Origin: Comamonas sp. lk
GTDB lineage: Bacteria > Pseudomonadota > Gammaproteobacteria > Burkholderiales > Burkholderiaceae_C
DNA length: 16,415 nt
Direction of reading: 5' to 3'
Assembly: GCA_945898105.1 (NCBI GenBank)
Contig: CAMDHL010000018.1
Span: 1 to 16,415, forward strand
Position numbers and translations under genes: made by a program. A model generated the notes under the pieces. It did not search any database and had not been told where the DNA came from. It saw nothing but the letters and a program-made list of their open reading frames with translations. Below, in pieces: positions 1 to 7,780 of this stretch (its first letter is position 1; each line of letters begins with the position of its first letter).

Positions 1-693
1 GCACACGCCATGGACAAACACTTTCGCAGCGCGCCGCTGGCAGCGAATGCGCCGGTGCGCATGGGTTTGCTCGATGTCTGGTACCGCAACTTCCACGGCT
101 TTAGCAGCCGCTCGGTCGCGCCCTACCACAGCGCTTTGCGCCGCCTGCCCGCGTATTTGCAACAACTGGAAATGGAAAGCAATGGCAAACGCGTCGATGC
201 CAGCGGTGAAACCCTGCCCTTTGGCACCTCGCCCATTCCCTGGGGTGAATCGGGTACCAACGGACAGCATGCGTATTTCCAAATGCTGCATCAGGGCACC
301 GACGTGGTCCCGGTGGAATTCGTGGCAGTAAAAAAAGCACGCCACACGCTGGAAGGCCACCACGACTTGCTGCTGGCCAATGTCCTGGCGCAGGCGCAGG
401 CTTTAATGCAAGGTAAGTCAGATGCTGGAGGCCACAAACACTTTCCCGGCAACCGTCCCAGCACCGTGCTGCTGCTCGACGACCTGACCCCTGCCAGCCT
501 GGGCGCCCTGATCGCGCTCCAAGAACACCGCGTGTTTGTCAGCGGCGCGCTTTGGGGCATTAACAGCTTTGACCAATGGGGCGTGGAACTGGGCAAAGTG
601 CTGGCAAAAGACATCGCCCCGCGCCTGCACAGCGGCGATGCCATCGGCCTGGATGGCTCGACGGCGGGACTGCTGGCGATGCTGCGTAGTTAA
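1..693 (+). CDS. pgi: Glucose-6-phosphate isomerase, C-terminal part (5' end outside window)
   Basis: Interconverts glucose-6-phosphate and fructose-6-phosphate in the cytoplasm (glycolysis and gluconeogenesis). The frame is open from base 1 (Ala-His-Ala then MDKHF), matching the internal AHAMDKHF segment of bacterial Pgi. The ATG at 10 is therefore an internal methionine, and the gene starts upstream of the window. In the 230-residue fragment, WGESGTNGQHA carries the catalytic Glu (residue 83), MLHQGT carries the ring-opening His (97), and FDQWGVELGK carries the conserved Lys (199). The protein ends shortly after STAGLL, as in other Pgi proteins. Compared with the E. coli protein as I remember it, the segment between the HH..LL helix and GNRPST is somewhat shorter. 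No strong terminator follows; only a weak A/T-rich inverted repeat lies at 723-754. The identification is secure. Confidence 0.96.
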   Translation, partial: AHAMDKHFRSAPLAANAPVRMGLLDVWYRNFHGFSSRSVAPYHSALRRLPAYLQQLEMESNGKRVDASGETLPFGTSPIPWGESGTNGQHAYFQMLHQGTDVVPVEFVAVKKARHTLEGHHDLLLANVLAQAQALMQGKSDAGGHKHFPGNRPSTVLLLDDLTPASLGALIALQEHRVFVSGALWGINSFDQWGVELGKVLAKDIAPRLHSGDAIGLDGSTAGLLAMLRS

Positions 694-883
694 AGGGCTT
701 TGTAAGCCGATCTGGGTCGCGCCTAAAAGTATTATTGCTAAGGACTCTTTTTAGTACGCGCTGAAACATAGACCGGCAGCACGCGGCTTCAGGTGGCGGT
801 CCGCTTCAGCAGTCGGTGAAAATGCGGCTTCACGCATAAAGGCATAGGGTCTTTTCTGCGTAGTGGAAATTCAGGAAAGCCCC
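694..883. other. pgi-mccB intergenic region with repeated CTTCA motifs and a small hairpin
   Basis: This is 190 bases between the pgi stop and the mccB start. Visible features are an A/T-rich imperfect inverted repeat (CTAAAAG at 723, CTTTTTAG at 747) that could be a weak pgi terminator, three same-strand copies of a (G/C)CG(G)CTTCA motif (783-791, 801-808, 824-832), and a small hairpin, ATGCG-GCTTCA-CGCAT, at 822-837. It presumably contains the promoter of the MCC genes, but I cannot place convincing -35 and -10 boxes. Confidence 0.4.
873..879 (+). promoter_or_regulatory. Ribosome binding site setting the mccB start
   Basis: AGGAAAG ends 4 bases before the ATG at 884. It favours that ATG over the in-frame GTG at 863, which would add seven residues (MEIQESP) without a comparable site. 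Confidence 0.75.
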
Positions 884-2491
884 ATGCCCGCCCTCAGCTC
901 CCAACTCAATCCTCGTTCTGCCGACTTTGCGGCCAATGCTGCTGCCATGCGCGCGCTAGTCGACGATTTACGCCTGCAATTGGAAAATGTTGCGCAAGGC
1001 GGCGGCGAGGCGGCGCGGGCCAAGCACACGGCGCGTGGCAAGCTCTTGCCCCGCGAGCGGGTGCTTAATCTGCTAGACCCGGGTACGCCCTTTTTAGAGT
1101 TGGCACCGCTGGCGGCACTGAACCTATACAACAACGATGCGCCGGGCGCCGGGCTAATTGCGGGCATTGGCCGGGTCAGCGGCGTGGACTGCATGGTGCT
1201 CTGCAATGACGCTACCGTGAAAGGCGGCACTTACTACCCGATGACGGTGAAAAAGCATTTGCGGGCGCAAGAGATTGCGGCGCAAAACCATTTGCCCTGT
1301 ATATATCTAGTGGACTCGGGTGGCGCGAATTTACCTAACCAGGACGAGGTATTTCCGGATCGAGACCACTTTGGCCGCATCTTTTTCAACCAGGCCAATA
1401 TGAGCGCGCAAGGCATTGCGCAGATCGCGGTGGTCATGGGCAGTTGCACTGCGGGCGGTGCCTATGTACCGGCCATGAGTGACGAGACCATCATCGTTAA
1501 GAATCAGGGCACGATTTTTTTAGGCGGTCCGCCTTTAGTCAAAGCTGCCACAGGCGAAGTGGTGAGTGCGGAAGACTTGGGAGGTGGCGATGTGCACACC
1601 CGCTTGTCGGGCGTGGCTGACCACTTGGCGCAAAACGATTTGCATGCACTGGCACTGGCGCGCGAGGCGGTGGCGCATTTGCATAAGCGCAAGCATCCAC
1701 AAGCTGAGTTGCGCGCAGCACAGGCGCCGCTGTTTGCCGCCGAAGAGCTGTATGGCGTCATTCCCACCGATACGCGCAAGCCCTTTGATGTGCGCGAGAT
1801 TATTGCCCGCGTTGTGGACGGCTCGGAGCTGCACGAATTTAAACCGCGCTTTGGTGCAACCCTGGTGTGCGGCTTTGCGCACATTGAAGGCATGGCGGTA
1901 GGCATCATTGCCAACAACGGTATTTTGTTTAGCGAGTCGGCCTTGAAGGGCGCGCACTTTATAGAGCTGTGCTGCCAGCGGAAAATTCCGCTGGTATTTT
2001 TGCAAAACATCACCGGCTTTATGGTCGGGCGCAAGTACGAAAACGAAGGCATTGCGCGCAACGGCGCGAAGATGGTGACCGCCGTGGCGACAGCGGCAGT
2101 GCCCAAGTTCACCATCATCATCGGCGGCAGTTTTGGCGCCGGCAATTACGGTATGTGCGGCCGTGCCTACAGCCCACGCTTTTTGTGGATGTGGCCCAAC
2201 GCGCGCATCAGTGTCATGGGCGGCGAGCAAGCGGCCAGCGTGCTGGCCACGGTGCGGCGCGACGGCATCGAAGCTAAGGGCGGGCAGTGGAGTGCCGAGG
2301 AAGAAGACGCGTTCAAAGCACCCATCAAAACGCAATACGAAGTACAAGGCCACCCCTATTACGCAAGCGCACGTTTATGGGACGACGGCATCATCGACCC
2401 GATCGACACCCGCCGCGTACTGGCACTTGGTTTGTCTGCAGCGATGAATGCACCGGTGCCAGATACCAAATTTGGCGTGTTCAGGATGTAG
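884..2491 (+). CDS. mccB: 3-Methylcrotonyl-CoA carboxylase, carboxyltransferase (beta) subunit
   Basis: Transfers carboxylate from carboxybiotin on the alpha subunit to 3-methylcrotonyl-CoA, giving 3-methylglutaconyl-CoA in leucine/isovalerate catabolism (cytoplasmic holoenzyme with the next gene). The protein has 535 residues, the normal length for MCC beta. The N-terminal crotonase-fold half has [16 protein letters not shown] (from residue 186) and the MCC-type segment [19 protein letters not shown] (207-225). The C-terminal half has the oxyanion-hole stretch [18 protein letters not shown] (from 414) and MGGEQAA (445-451). The ATG at 884 is chosen for its ribosome binding site; an in-frame GTG lies at 863. 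The alpha subunit follows after 32 bases, so the two are probably co-transcribed. Geranyl-CoA or another acyl-CoA carboxylase is the main alternative, but the nearby HMG-CoA lyase favours MCC. Confidence 0.93.
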   Translation: MPALSSQLNPRSADFAANAAAMRALVDDLRLQLENVAQGGGEAARAKHTARGKLLPRERVLNLLDPGTPFLELAPLAALNLYNNDAPGAGLIAGIGRVSGVDCMVLCNDATVKGGTYYPMTVKKHLRAQEIAAQNHLPCIYLVDSGGANLPNQDEVFPDRDHFGRIFFNQANMSAQGIAQIAVVMGSCTAGGAYVPAMSDETIIVKNQGTIFLGGPPLVKAATGEVVSAEDLGGGDVHTRLSGVADHLAQNDLHALALAREAVAHLHKRKHPQAELRAAQAPLFAAEELYGVIPTDTRKPFDVREIIARVVDGSELHEFKPRFGATLVCGFAHIEGMAVGIIANNGILFSESALKGAHFIELCCQRKIPLVFLQNITGFMVGRKYENEGIARNGAKMVTAVATAAVPKFTIIIGGSFGAGNYGMCGRAYSPRFLWMWPNARISVMGGEQAASVLATVRRDGIEAKGGQWSAEEEDAFKAPIKTQYEVQGHPYYASARLWDDGIIDPIDTRRVLALGLSAAMNAPVPDTKFGVFRM

Positions 2492-2523
2492 GTATTTGCG
2501 CAGCGCGCTGCAGAAAGTTTTTT

Positions 2524-4560
2524 ATGTTCACCAAAATTTTGATCGCCAACCGAGGCGAAATCGCCTGCCGGGTAGCCGCTACGGCGCGGCGCCTGGGTAT
2601 TCGCACCGTGGCGGTGTATTCGGATGCCGATGCCACCGCCAAGCATGTGCAGGCCTGTGACGAGGCGGTACACATCGGAGGCAGTTCTGCGCGAGACAGC
2701 TATTTGCGCTGGGAAAGAATCATCGCTGCGGCCAAGTCAACGGGCGCACAAGCCGTGCATCCGGGCTATGGCTTTTTGAGCGAGAACACCGACTTTGCCC
2801 AGGCCTGCGTGGATGCCGGTTTGGTTTTTATCGGACCGCCGGCTTCAGCCATCCAAGCCATGGGCCTGAAGGCGGCGTCCAAGCAATTGATGGAGCAGTC
2901 GGGCGTGCCCCTGGTGCCTGGCTACCACGGCGCAGACCAAAGCCCGCAAGTGCTGCAAACAGCGGCCGATAGCATAGGCTACCCGGTACTGATCAAAGCC
3001 AGCGCAGGTGGCGGTGGCAAAGGCATGCGCGTGGTCGAGAAAGCCACCGATTTTTCAGTCGCTTTGGCCTCTTGCCAGCGCGAAGCGAAGAACAGCTTTG
3101 GCAATGATGCGGTGCTGGTCGAAAAGTATGTGCAACGTCCGCGCCATATCGAGATCCAGGTGTTCGCCGATACGCATGGCAATTGCGTCTATCTTTTTGA
3201 GCGCGACTGCTCGGTGCAGCGGCGCCATCAAAAAGTGCTCGAAGAGGCGCCTGCCCCAGGCCTGACCGAAGACTTGCGCCAACGCATGGGCACCGCAGCC
3301 GTGGCGGCTGCGCGGGCAGTGCATTACGTGGGCGCGGGCACGGTGGAATTTATCGTCGAACAAAGCGGCTATGACCAGCCCGAGTCCATGCAGTTTTTCT
3401 TCATGGAAATGAACACGCGCTTACAGGTGGAGCATCCCGTCACCGAAGCCATCACTGGCCTGGACCTCGTGGAATGGCAGTTGCGCGTGGCCAGCGGCGA
3501 GCCACTACCCTTGCGGCAAGAAGATTTGCGCATCAACGGCCACGCGATTGAAGCGCGCATATGTGCCGAAAACCCGGACCAGGACTTTTTGCCTGCCACC
3601 GGCAGCATGGACGTCTATGGGCTACCGGCGCACAGTAGTTTTGCCCGCGCCGCCGTCCGCGTGGATTCTGGTGTGCGCCAAGGCGATGCGATCAGCCCGT
3701 TTTACGACTCCATGGTCGCCAAGTTGATCGTGCATGGCGCCGACCGGCAGGAAGCTTTGGCACGCATGGATGCGGCACTGGCGCAGACGCATATCGTCGG
3801 CCTGAAAACGAATGTGCAGTTTTTGCGCCATGTGGTGCGAAGCGACTCTTTTGCGCATGCCCGGCTAGACACGGGTTTGATCGGGCGCGAAGCGGCTCAG
3901 CTTTTTCATCAAGAGACCGTGCCGTTATCGCTGGCGGCAGCGAGCTGGGTGGCGCACGTTTTAAGCCAAGAGAAGCAGAATGCGGCGGGCGTGAGCGGCG
4001 CTTGGCAAGACCCCTGGTCCGCCACCGATGCATGGCAATCGCATGCGCCCATGCGCCGCGTGTTTGACTTAGAGGCAGATGGCCAATCCCACAGCCTCGT
4101 ACTGACCCACAGCGCCAACGGGGGTTTGCAGTTGCAATGCGAAGGCCTGGATCGCGCTTTTGCCTATGCCGCCATAGCAGCGGGCGGCATGGAAGTGGCA
4201 TTGAACGGGCAAAGGCATACGGCACATGTCTACTTGCAAGGCAGCCAGGTACATGTGTTTACCCCGCAGGGCGCAAAACATTTTCAAGCCATAGACCGCC
4301 TGGCACACGCCGCGGTAGCACCGGCCGATGTAGGACGACTGACCGCGCCTATGCCGGGCAAACTCTTGTCTTTCTCAGTAAAGGCCGGTGACACGGTACG
4401 CCAGGGGCAAGCGCTGGCGGTCATGGAGGCCATGAAAATGGAACACCAAATCGTTGCGCCAGCCGACGGTTGTGTGCAAGAACTGTTGTTTGCGCCGGGG
4501 GACCAGGTGACCGAAGGCGCCGAACTCCTGCGCATGCAAGCTGGGACGGTGGCAGGCTAA
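2524..4560 (+). CDS. mccA: 3-Methylcrotonyl-CoA carboxylase, biotin-containing (alpha) subunit
   Basis: ATP-dependent biotin carboxylase with a fused biotin carrier domain; it carboxylates its own biotin with bicarbonate and hands it to MccB. The protein has 678 residues. It starts MFTKILIANRGEIACRV, the classic biotin carboxylase N-terminus. Next come the ATP-grasp glycine loop SAGGGGKGM (160-168), HQKVLEEAPAP, and the active-site stretch MEMNTRLQVEHPVTE (from 294). After a variable middle region, the carrier domain begins near MPGKLL and carries EAMKMEH, with biotinyl-lysine Lys638. The ATG at 2524 is chosen because the family N-terminus begins there and AGAAAG (2512-2517) lies six bases upstream. 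The frame stays open upstream to 2287, but that stretch lies inside mccB and is out-of-frame read-through. The biotin domain needs a BirA-type ligase encoded elsewhere. Confidence 0.94.
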   Translation: MFTKILIANRGEIACRVAATARRLGIRTVAVYSDADATAKHVQACDEAVHIGGSSARDSYLRWERIIAAAKSTGAQAVHPGYGFLSENTDFAQACVDAGLVFIGPPASAIQAMGLKAASKQLMEQSGVPLVPGYHGADQSPQVLQTAADSIGYPVLIKASAGGGGKGMRVVEKATDFSVALASCQREAKNSFGNDAVLVEKYVQRPRHIEIQVFADTHGNCVYLFERDCSVQRRHQKVLEEAPAPGLTEDLRQRMGTAAVAAARAVHYVGAGTVEFIVEQSGYDQPESMQFFFMEMNTRLQVEHPVTEAITGLDLVEWQLRVASGEPLPLRQEDLRINGHAIEARICAENPDQDFLPATGSMDVYGLPAHSSFARAAVRVDSGVRQGDAISPFYDSMVAKLIVHGADRQEALARMDAALAQTHIVGLKTNVQFLRHVVRSDSFAHARLDTGLIGREAAQLFHQETVPLSLAAASWVAHVLSQEKQNAAGVSGAWQDPWSATDAWQSHAPMRRVFDLEADGQSHSLVLTHSANGGLQLQCEGLDRAFAYAAIAAGGMEVALNGQRHTAHVYLQGSQVHVFTPQGAKHFQAIDRLAHAAVAPADVGRLTAPMPGKLLSFSVKAGDTVRQGQALAVMEAMKMEHQIVAPADGCVQELLFAPGDQVTEGAELLRMQAGTVAG

Positions 4561-4698
4561 AGGGCGATTCAAAACCCTATGCAGCCATTGCACGGCCCGC
4601 GGCCGCGACAATTCTCGTAACACGGCAGTTTTGCCGTAATTCCCTCGATGCGACCGGCAATTTAGCGCCCTTTTCCAAACACTACAAGGACTATTGGC
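4561..4698. other. mccA-ghrA intergenic region with a short hairpin
   Basis: This is 138 bases between genes. It holds a perfect 6-bp hairpin, ACGGCA-GTTT-TGCCGT (4622-4637), without a following T-run, so it is at best a weak or factor-assisted terminator or an operator. AAGGA at 4686-4690 is the likely ribosome binding site of the next gene. The gap suggests ghrA may have its own promoter, but no clear promoter is visible. Confidence 0.35.
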
Positions 4699-5616
4699 AT
4701 GCGTATTAGTTTTTGCGCGCAAACCGATCCCGCGCCCTGGTTAGCGGCTTTGCAGCAGCATTTGCCAGGTGCGCAAGTCGATGTGTGGCATAGCGGCGCA
4801 CCGCGCGCTGACTATGCCATCGTGTGGGCTGCGCCGCAGCAGTTTTTTGACGAGCAGACGGCCTTGCAAGCGGTGTTCAATATGGGTGCCGGGGTGGACG
4901 CCCTGTTGCAGCGGCAGATGCGCGCCGACTTACCCATCGTGCGCTTGAACGACGCAGGTATGGGCGTGCAAATGGCCGAGTACGTGTGTCATGCGCTGAT
5001 ACGCCATACGCGTGACTTTGCGCTTTTTGAGCGGCAAGCGGCGCAAGGTCTGTGGCAAGAGCCACCGGTGCTGGACCGCGCCGACTTTCCTGTCGGCATT
5101 TTGGGTTTGGGCGTGTTGGGCGAGCAGGTGGCGCGCGCAGTGCAGCACTTTGGTTTTCCGGTGCTGGGCTGGAGCCGCAGCGCACGGGACTTAGACGGCG
5201 TACGTTGCTTGCATGGCCAGGCGCAGTTACCCGAATTTTTGGCCAGTACGCGGGTGCTGGTGAACCTGCTGCCACTAACGCCGCAAACTGAAAACTTGCT
5301 AAATCGGGCCACCTTATTGCAATTGCAAGCCGGCGCGTATCTGATCAATATCGCGCGCGGTAGGCATGTGGTGGATGAAGACCTGCTTTCGCTGCTGGAC
5401 AGCGGACACATAGCCGGCGCAACGCTGGACGTGTTCCGTACAGAACCTTTGCCAGCCGACCACCTGTATTGGCGCCATCCGCGCGTGACGGTAACGCCCC
5501 ATATTGCGGGTCGTACCATGCTGCAAGACACGGTGCAGCAAATTGTGGCCAAGATCCAAGCGCTTGAAAAAGGCGCGCCGATTGTCGGTGTGGTGGACCG
5601 GGCGCGGGGATATTGA
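4699..5616 (+). CDS. ghrA: GhrA-type 2-hydroxyacid dehydrogenase (glyoxylate/hydroxypyruvate reductase A)
   Basis: NAD(P)H-dependent cytoplasmic reductase of small 2-oxoacids, typically glyoxylate to glycolate and hydroxypyruvate to glycerate. The protein has 305 residues, close to the usual length of GhrA. The Rossmann motif is GLGVLG (136-141). The catalytic triad of the D-2-hydroxyacid dehydrogenase family is present: Arg220 in INIARGRHVV, Glu249 in DVFRTEPLP and His268 in TPHIAGRT. The C-terminus GVVDRARGY closely matches E. coli GhrA as I recall it. The start at ATG 4699 is supported by AAGGA eight bases upstream. It lies on the same strand between the MCC genes and mvaB but has no obvious step in leucine degradation. 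Its true substrate could be another 2-oxoacid. Confidence 0.87.
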   Translation: MRISFCAQTDPAPWLAALQQHLPGAQVDVWHSGAPRADYAIVWAAPQQFFDEQTALQAVFNMGAGVDALLQRQMRADLPIVRLNDAGMGVQMAEYVCHALIRHTRDFALFERQAAQGLWQEPPVLDRADFPVGILGLGVLGEQVARAVQHFGFPVLGWSRSARDLDGVRCLHGQAQLPEFLASTRVLVNLLPLTPQTENLLNRATLLQLQAGAYLINIARGRHVVDEDLLSLLDSGHIAGATLDVFRTEPLPADHLYWRHPRVTVTPHIAGRTMLQDTVQQIVAKIQALEKGAPIVGVVDRARGY

Positions 5617-5637
5617 AGGCAAGCTCTGAGCAGATCC

Positions 5638-5683
5638 TTAGCACCATGCGCCGGAGGTTGTGCTAAACGTGTCCCGGCGCATG
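5638..5683. repeat. Two interlocked inverted repeats between ghrA and mvaB
   Basis: Repeat A pairs TTAGCAC (5638-5644) with GTGCTAA (5660-5666). Repeat B pairs CATGCGCCGG (5645-5654) with CCGGCGCATG (5674-5683). Both are perfect. The left arm of B begins at the base after the left arm of A, inside A's loop, so the two stems interleave: they can form alternatively or as a pseudoknot. There is no T-run, so this is not a standard terminator. It may be a transcript end structure for ghrA, a leader element for mvaB, or a dyad bound by a regulator. Confidence 0.6.
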
Positions 5684-5779
5684 CAGCCTGCCATCGCGCC
5701 TCCTGAGTAAAAACTATGACCCGCTGGGCGGCATAGCCTTTGCCACTCGCGGGATAATCGTCACCAACTCCTTTGCCCC

Positions 5780-6694
5780 ATGCATTACCCCTCCACAGTT
5801 CAACTCATCGATGTCGGCCCGCGTGACGGGCTACAAAACGAAAAGCAGCCGGTACCCGCTGCCGTCAAGATTGAGTTGGTGCACCGCTTGCAGGCTGCGG
5901 GCCTGCGCGGCATTGAGGTAACCAGTTTTGTCAGCCCTAAATGGGTGCCGCAAATGGCGGACAACGCGCAGGTCATGGCCGGGGTGCAGCGCAAAAACGG
6001 CGTCTGCTATTCGGTGCTGACACCCAATATGCAAGGCTTTGAAGCTGCGCTGGCCTCAGAGCCCGATGAAATCGTGGTCTTTGCAGCCGCCAGCGAAGCC
6101 TTTAGCCACAAGAACATCAATTGCTCTATCGCTGAAAGCATAGAGCGCTTTGCACCGGTGGTGCAAGCGGCGCTGGCTGCGGGCATACGCGTCCGCGGTG
6201 CCATGTCCTGTACCGTGGGTTGCCCCTACGAGGGCGAGATTGCACCCGCGCGCGTAGGCTACCTGGCCGGCCTGATGCGCGGCATTGGCGTTCAGCACCT
6301 GGGTGTGGCCGACACCATTGGCGTGGGTACACCGCGCAAAGTACAGGCCGCGTTTGAAGCGACTTTGCAGCATTATTCTTTGCCCGATGTGTCCGGCCAT
6401 TTTCATGACACCTATGGACAGGCGCTGGCCAATACCTTGGCTGCAATGGAGATGGGCGTGTACCAGTTTGACGCCTCAGTGGCTGGCCTGGGCGGCTGTC
6501 CTTTTGCCAAAGGTGCGACGGGTAATGTGGCCACCGAAGATGTGGTCTACATGCTGCACGGCATGGGTATAGACACTGGCATTGACCTGGACTTGCTGAT
6601 CGATGCCGGTGTGTTCATCAGCGAATATTTGCAAAGACCTAGCGGCTCGCGTGCAGCGCGTGCCCTGTTGACACGGCGCGGGGTAGCCGCATGA
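5780..6694 (+). CDS. mvaB: Hydroxymethylglutaryl-CoA lyase
   Basis: Cleaves 3-hydroxy-3-methylglutaryl-CoA to acetoacetate and acetyl-CoA, the last step of leucine breakdown, in the cytoplasm. The protein has 304 residues, normal for bacterial HMG-CoA lyase. A TIM-barrel DRE-TIM metallolyase is indicated by VGPRDGLQNE (catalytic Arg15 and Asp16), the metal-binding HFHDTYGQALAN (His207 and His209), and the signature GCPFAKGATGN with catalytic Cys240. The ATG at 5780 fits the family N-terminus but has no good Shine-Dalgarno; a GATAAT at 5753-5758 could be a -10 box giving a very short leader. The stop overlaps the next start (ATGA at 6691-6694), implying translational coupling. Its reaction links it to the MCC genes upstream, with ghrA lying between. 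Confidence 0.95.
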   Translation: MHYPSTVQLIDVGPRDGLQNEKQPVPAAVKIELVHRLQAAGLRGIEVTSFVSPKWVPQMADNAQVMAGVQRKNGVCYSVLTPNMQGFEAALASEPDEIVVFAAASEAFSHKNINCSIAESIERFAPVVQAALAAGIRVRGAMSCTVGCPYEGEIAPARVGYLAGLMRGIGVQHLGVADTIGVGTPRKVQAAFEATLQHYSLPDVSGHFHDTYGQALANTLAAMEMGVYQFDASVAGLGGCPFAKGATGNVATEDVVYMLHGMGIDTGIDLDLLIDAGVFISEYLQRPSGSRAARALLTRRGVAA

Positions 6695-6975
6695 TGGACA
6701 AAACCCACCCCGCACGCCCCGACCGGGCAGCGCGCCGGCGTGATCCGATCCGTATGTACAAAGACCTGCTGGCAGCGCGCGTGCCTGATGCGTTGGCGTC
6801 CCGCTATGCGCCACCATCACCGTGCATATCCGTTTGCAAAATTGCCCCTGACACCGGGCTGTGTTACGGCTGCTTGCGCACGCTGGAAGAAATAGGCGCT
6901 TGGGCCAACAGCGAAGATGAGGATAAACACGCCGTCTGGATCAAGATTGCGCAACGCCTGGAGGCATCGCCATGA
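6691..6975 (+). CDS. DUF1289 family small cysteine protein
   Basis: A 94-residue cytoplasmic protein of unknown function. The core PSPCISVCKIAPDTGLCYGC has the four conserved cysteines (45, 49, 58, 61) of the DUF1289 family (CxxxC then CxxC), a likely metal-binding arrangement; no metal is proven. A basic, Arg-rich N-terminal stretch precedes it. Two consecutive ATGs (6691 and 6694) could start it; 6691 overlaps the mvaB stop as ATGA, and either gives essentially the same protein. Its own stop overlaps the next start in the same way at 6972-6975, so it is the middle cistron of a coupled unit. The family is common in Proteobacteria as a small downstream gene. No enzymatic function can be assigned from the sequence. 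Confidence 0.85.
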   Translation: MMDKTHPARPDRAARRRDPIRMYKDLLAARVPDALASRYAPPSPCISVCKIAPDTGLCYGCLRTLEEIGAWANSEDEDKHAVWIKIAQRLEASP

Positions 6976-7616
6976 AACACATTCGCTTTTACTTAGATTT
7001 CATTTCGCCCTATGCCTATCTTGCGTTCAAAGAATTACCACGGGCGTTAGAAGGCTTAAGCTACGCGGTGCAATACCAACCCGTGCTGTTTGGGGGGCTA
7101 CTCAAACACAACAGCAACCTTGGCCCCGCCGAAGTCCCCATGAAACGCGATTGGGTCTACCGCCAATGCCAATGGCTGGCACAGCGCCAGGGCACGCGGC
7201 TTGATTTACCCGCCGCGCACCCCTTCAACCCGCTGGGGCTCTTGCGGCTGGCCGTAGCCACTGACGTCAATGGATACCCCAACCGCTATGTGTGCGAAAC
7301 CATATTCCGCCACGTATGGGAAGGTGGAGCTGACGCCGCCGACGTGCAACGTTTGGAGGCCCTCACGCAACAATTGGCACCCGCACGCGACCCTCGTTCC
7401 GATGAAGTGAAACAACAACTCAGCGCGCATACGGCACACGCCTTATCGCAAGACGTATTTGGCGTGCCTTCTTACCAGGTCGACGACAAGGTGTTTTGGG
7501 GCATGGATGCTTTGCCGATGTTGCGTGCGTATATGGAAGACCCCACTTGCATTTCTGACGCTGCATGGAATGCCACAAAAGACTTGCCTTCAGGCATCAC
7601 GCGCAACAAAGCTTGA
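6972..7616 (+). CDS. 2-Hydroxychromene-2-carboxylate isomerase-like protein (DsbA/GST-kappa fold)
   Basis: A 214-residue thioredoxin-fold protein of the HCCA isomerase / glutathione S-transferase kappa group. The N-terminus MKHIRFYLDFISPYAYLA has the family's active-site Ser12 where DsbA has a cysteine. The C-terminal FGVPSYQVDDKVFWGMD has the cis-proline loop (Pro166) and the FWG motif. No signal peptide is seen, so it should be cytoplasmic and glutathione-dependent. The start overlaps the DUF1289 stop (ATGA) and has GGAGG at 6960-6964, seven bases upstream. The namesake reaction is in naphthalene degradation, but no naphthalene gene is present. Its job here is more likely a general glutathione-dependent isomerase or transferase, and its link with mvaB is unexplained. 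Confidence 0.85.
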   Translation: MKHIRFYLDFISPYAYLAFKELPRALEGLSYAVQYQPVLFGGLLKHNSNLGPAEVPMKRDWVYRQCQWLAQRQGTRLDLPAAHPFNPLGLLRLAVATDVNGYPNRYVCETIFRHVWEGGADAADVQRLEALTQQLAPARDPRSDEVKQQLSAHTAHALSQDVFGVPSYQVDDKVFWGMDALPMLRAYMEDPTCISDAAWNATKDLPSGITRNKA

Positions 7617-7743
7617 ATTGCCACATCGCGGAACCAAACGCGAGGGTTTAACCTTAGTTGGTCAGTATGGGGTAAGTTTGAAGCAAGCCCCTGTTATTTT
7701 CACGTAAGGGCAGGGTCAGTGCCTTCTCCAAGAATACAGACAG
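7617..7743. other. Intergenic region upstream of the transporter
   Basis: About 127 bases with no gene. Weak features are a 5-bp stem, TCGCG (7626-7630) with CGCGA (7639-7643), and a GGGG (7669-7672) / CCCC (7688-7691) pairing followed by TGTTATTTT, which might end the mvaB unit. The transporter promoter is presumably here, but no convincing -35/-10 pair with proper spacing was found. Confidence 0.3.
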
Positions 7744-7762
7744 CTCCCGGCGCGGGAGTTTT
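7744..7762 (+). terminator. GC-rich hairpin plus TTTT just ahead of the transporter ribosome binding site
   Basis: CTCCCG (7744-7749), loop GCG, CGGGAG (7753-7758), then TTTT (7759-7762). This is the shape of a short intrinsic terminator for the upstream mvaB unit. It ends only eight bases before the GGAGA ribosome binding site (7771-7775) of the transporter, so it may instead act as a leader attenuator or mRNA 5' stabiliser, depending on where transcription starts. Confidence 0.6.
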
Positions 7763-7780
7763 CAATGATTGGAGACACAT

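Noticed and set aside
1504..2353. Long minus-strand open frames (213 and 272 codons) inside mccB
   Set aside because: Both overlap conserved carboxyltransferase sequence and show no recognisable protein; shadows of the real gene.
2287..2523. N-terminal extension of the MCC alpha subunit
   Set aside because: It overlaps the end of mccB in another frame; the family N-terminus and ribosome binding site are at 2524.
5740..5758. TTGCCA / GATAAT as an mvaB promoter
   Set aside because: The two boxes are only seven bases apart, far short of the needed ~17; only the -10-like GATAAT is kept as a weak hint.
7669..7700. GGGG/CCCC stem followed by TGTTATTTT as the terminator of the mvaB unit
   Set aside because: The stem is only 4 bp with a 15-base loop; too weak to call.
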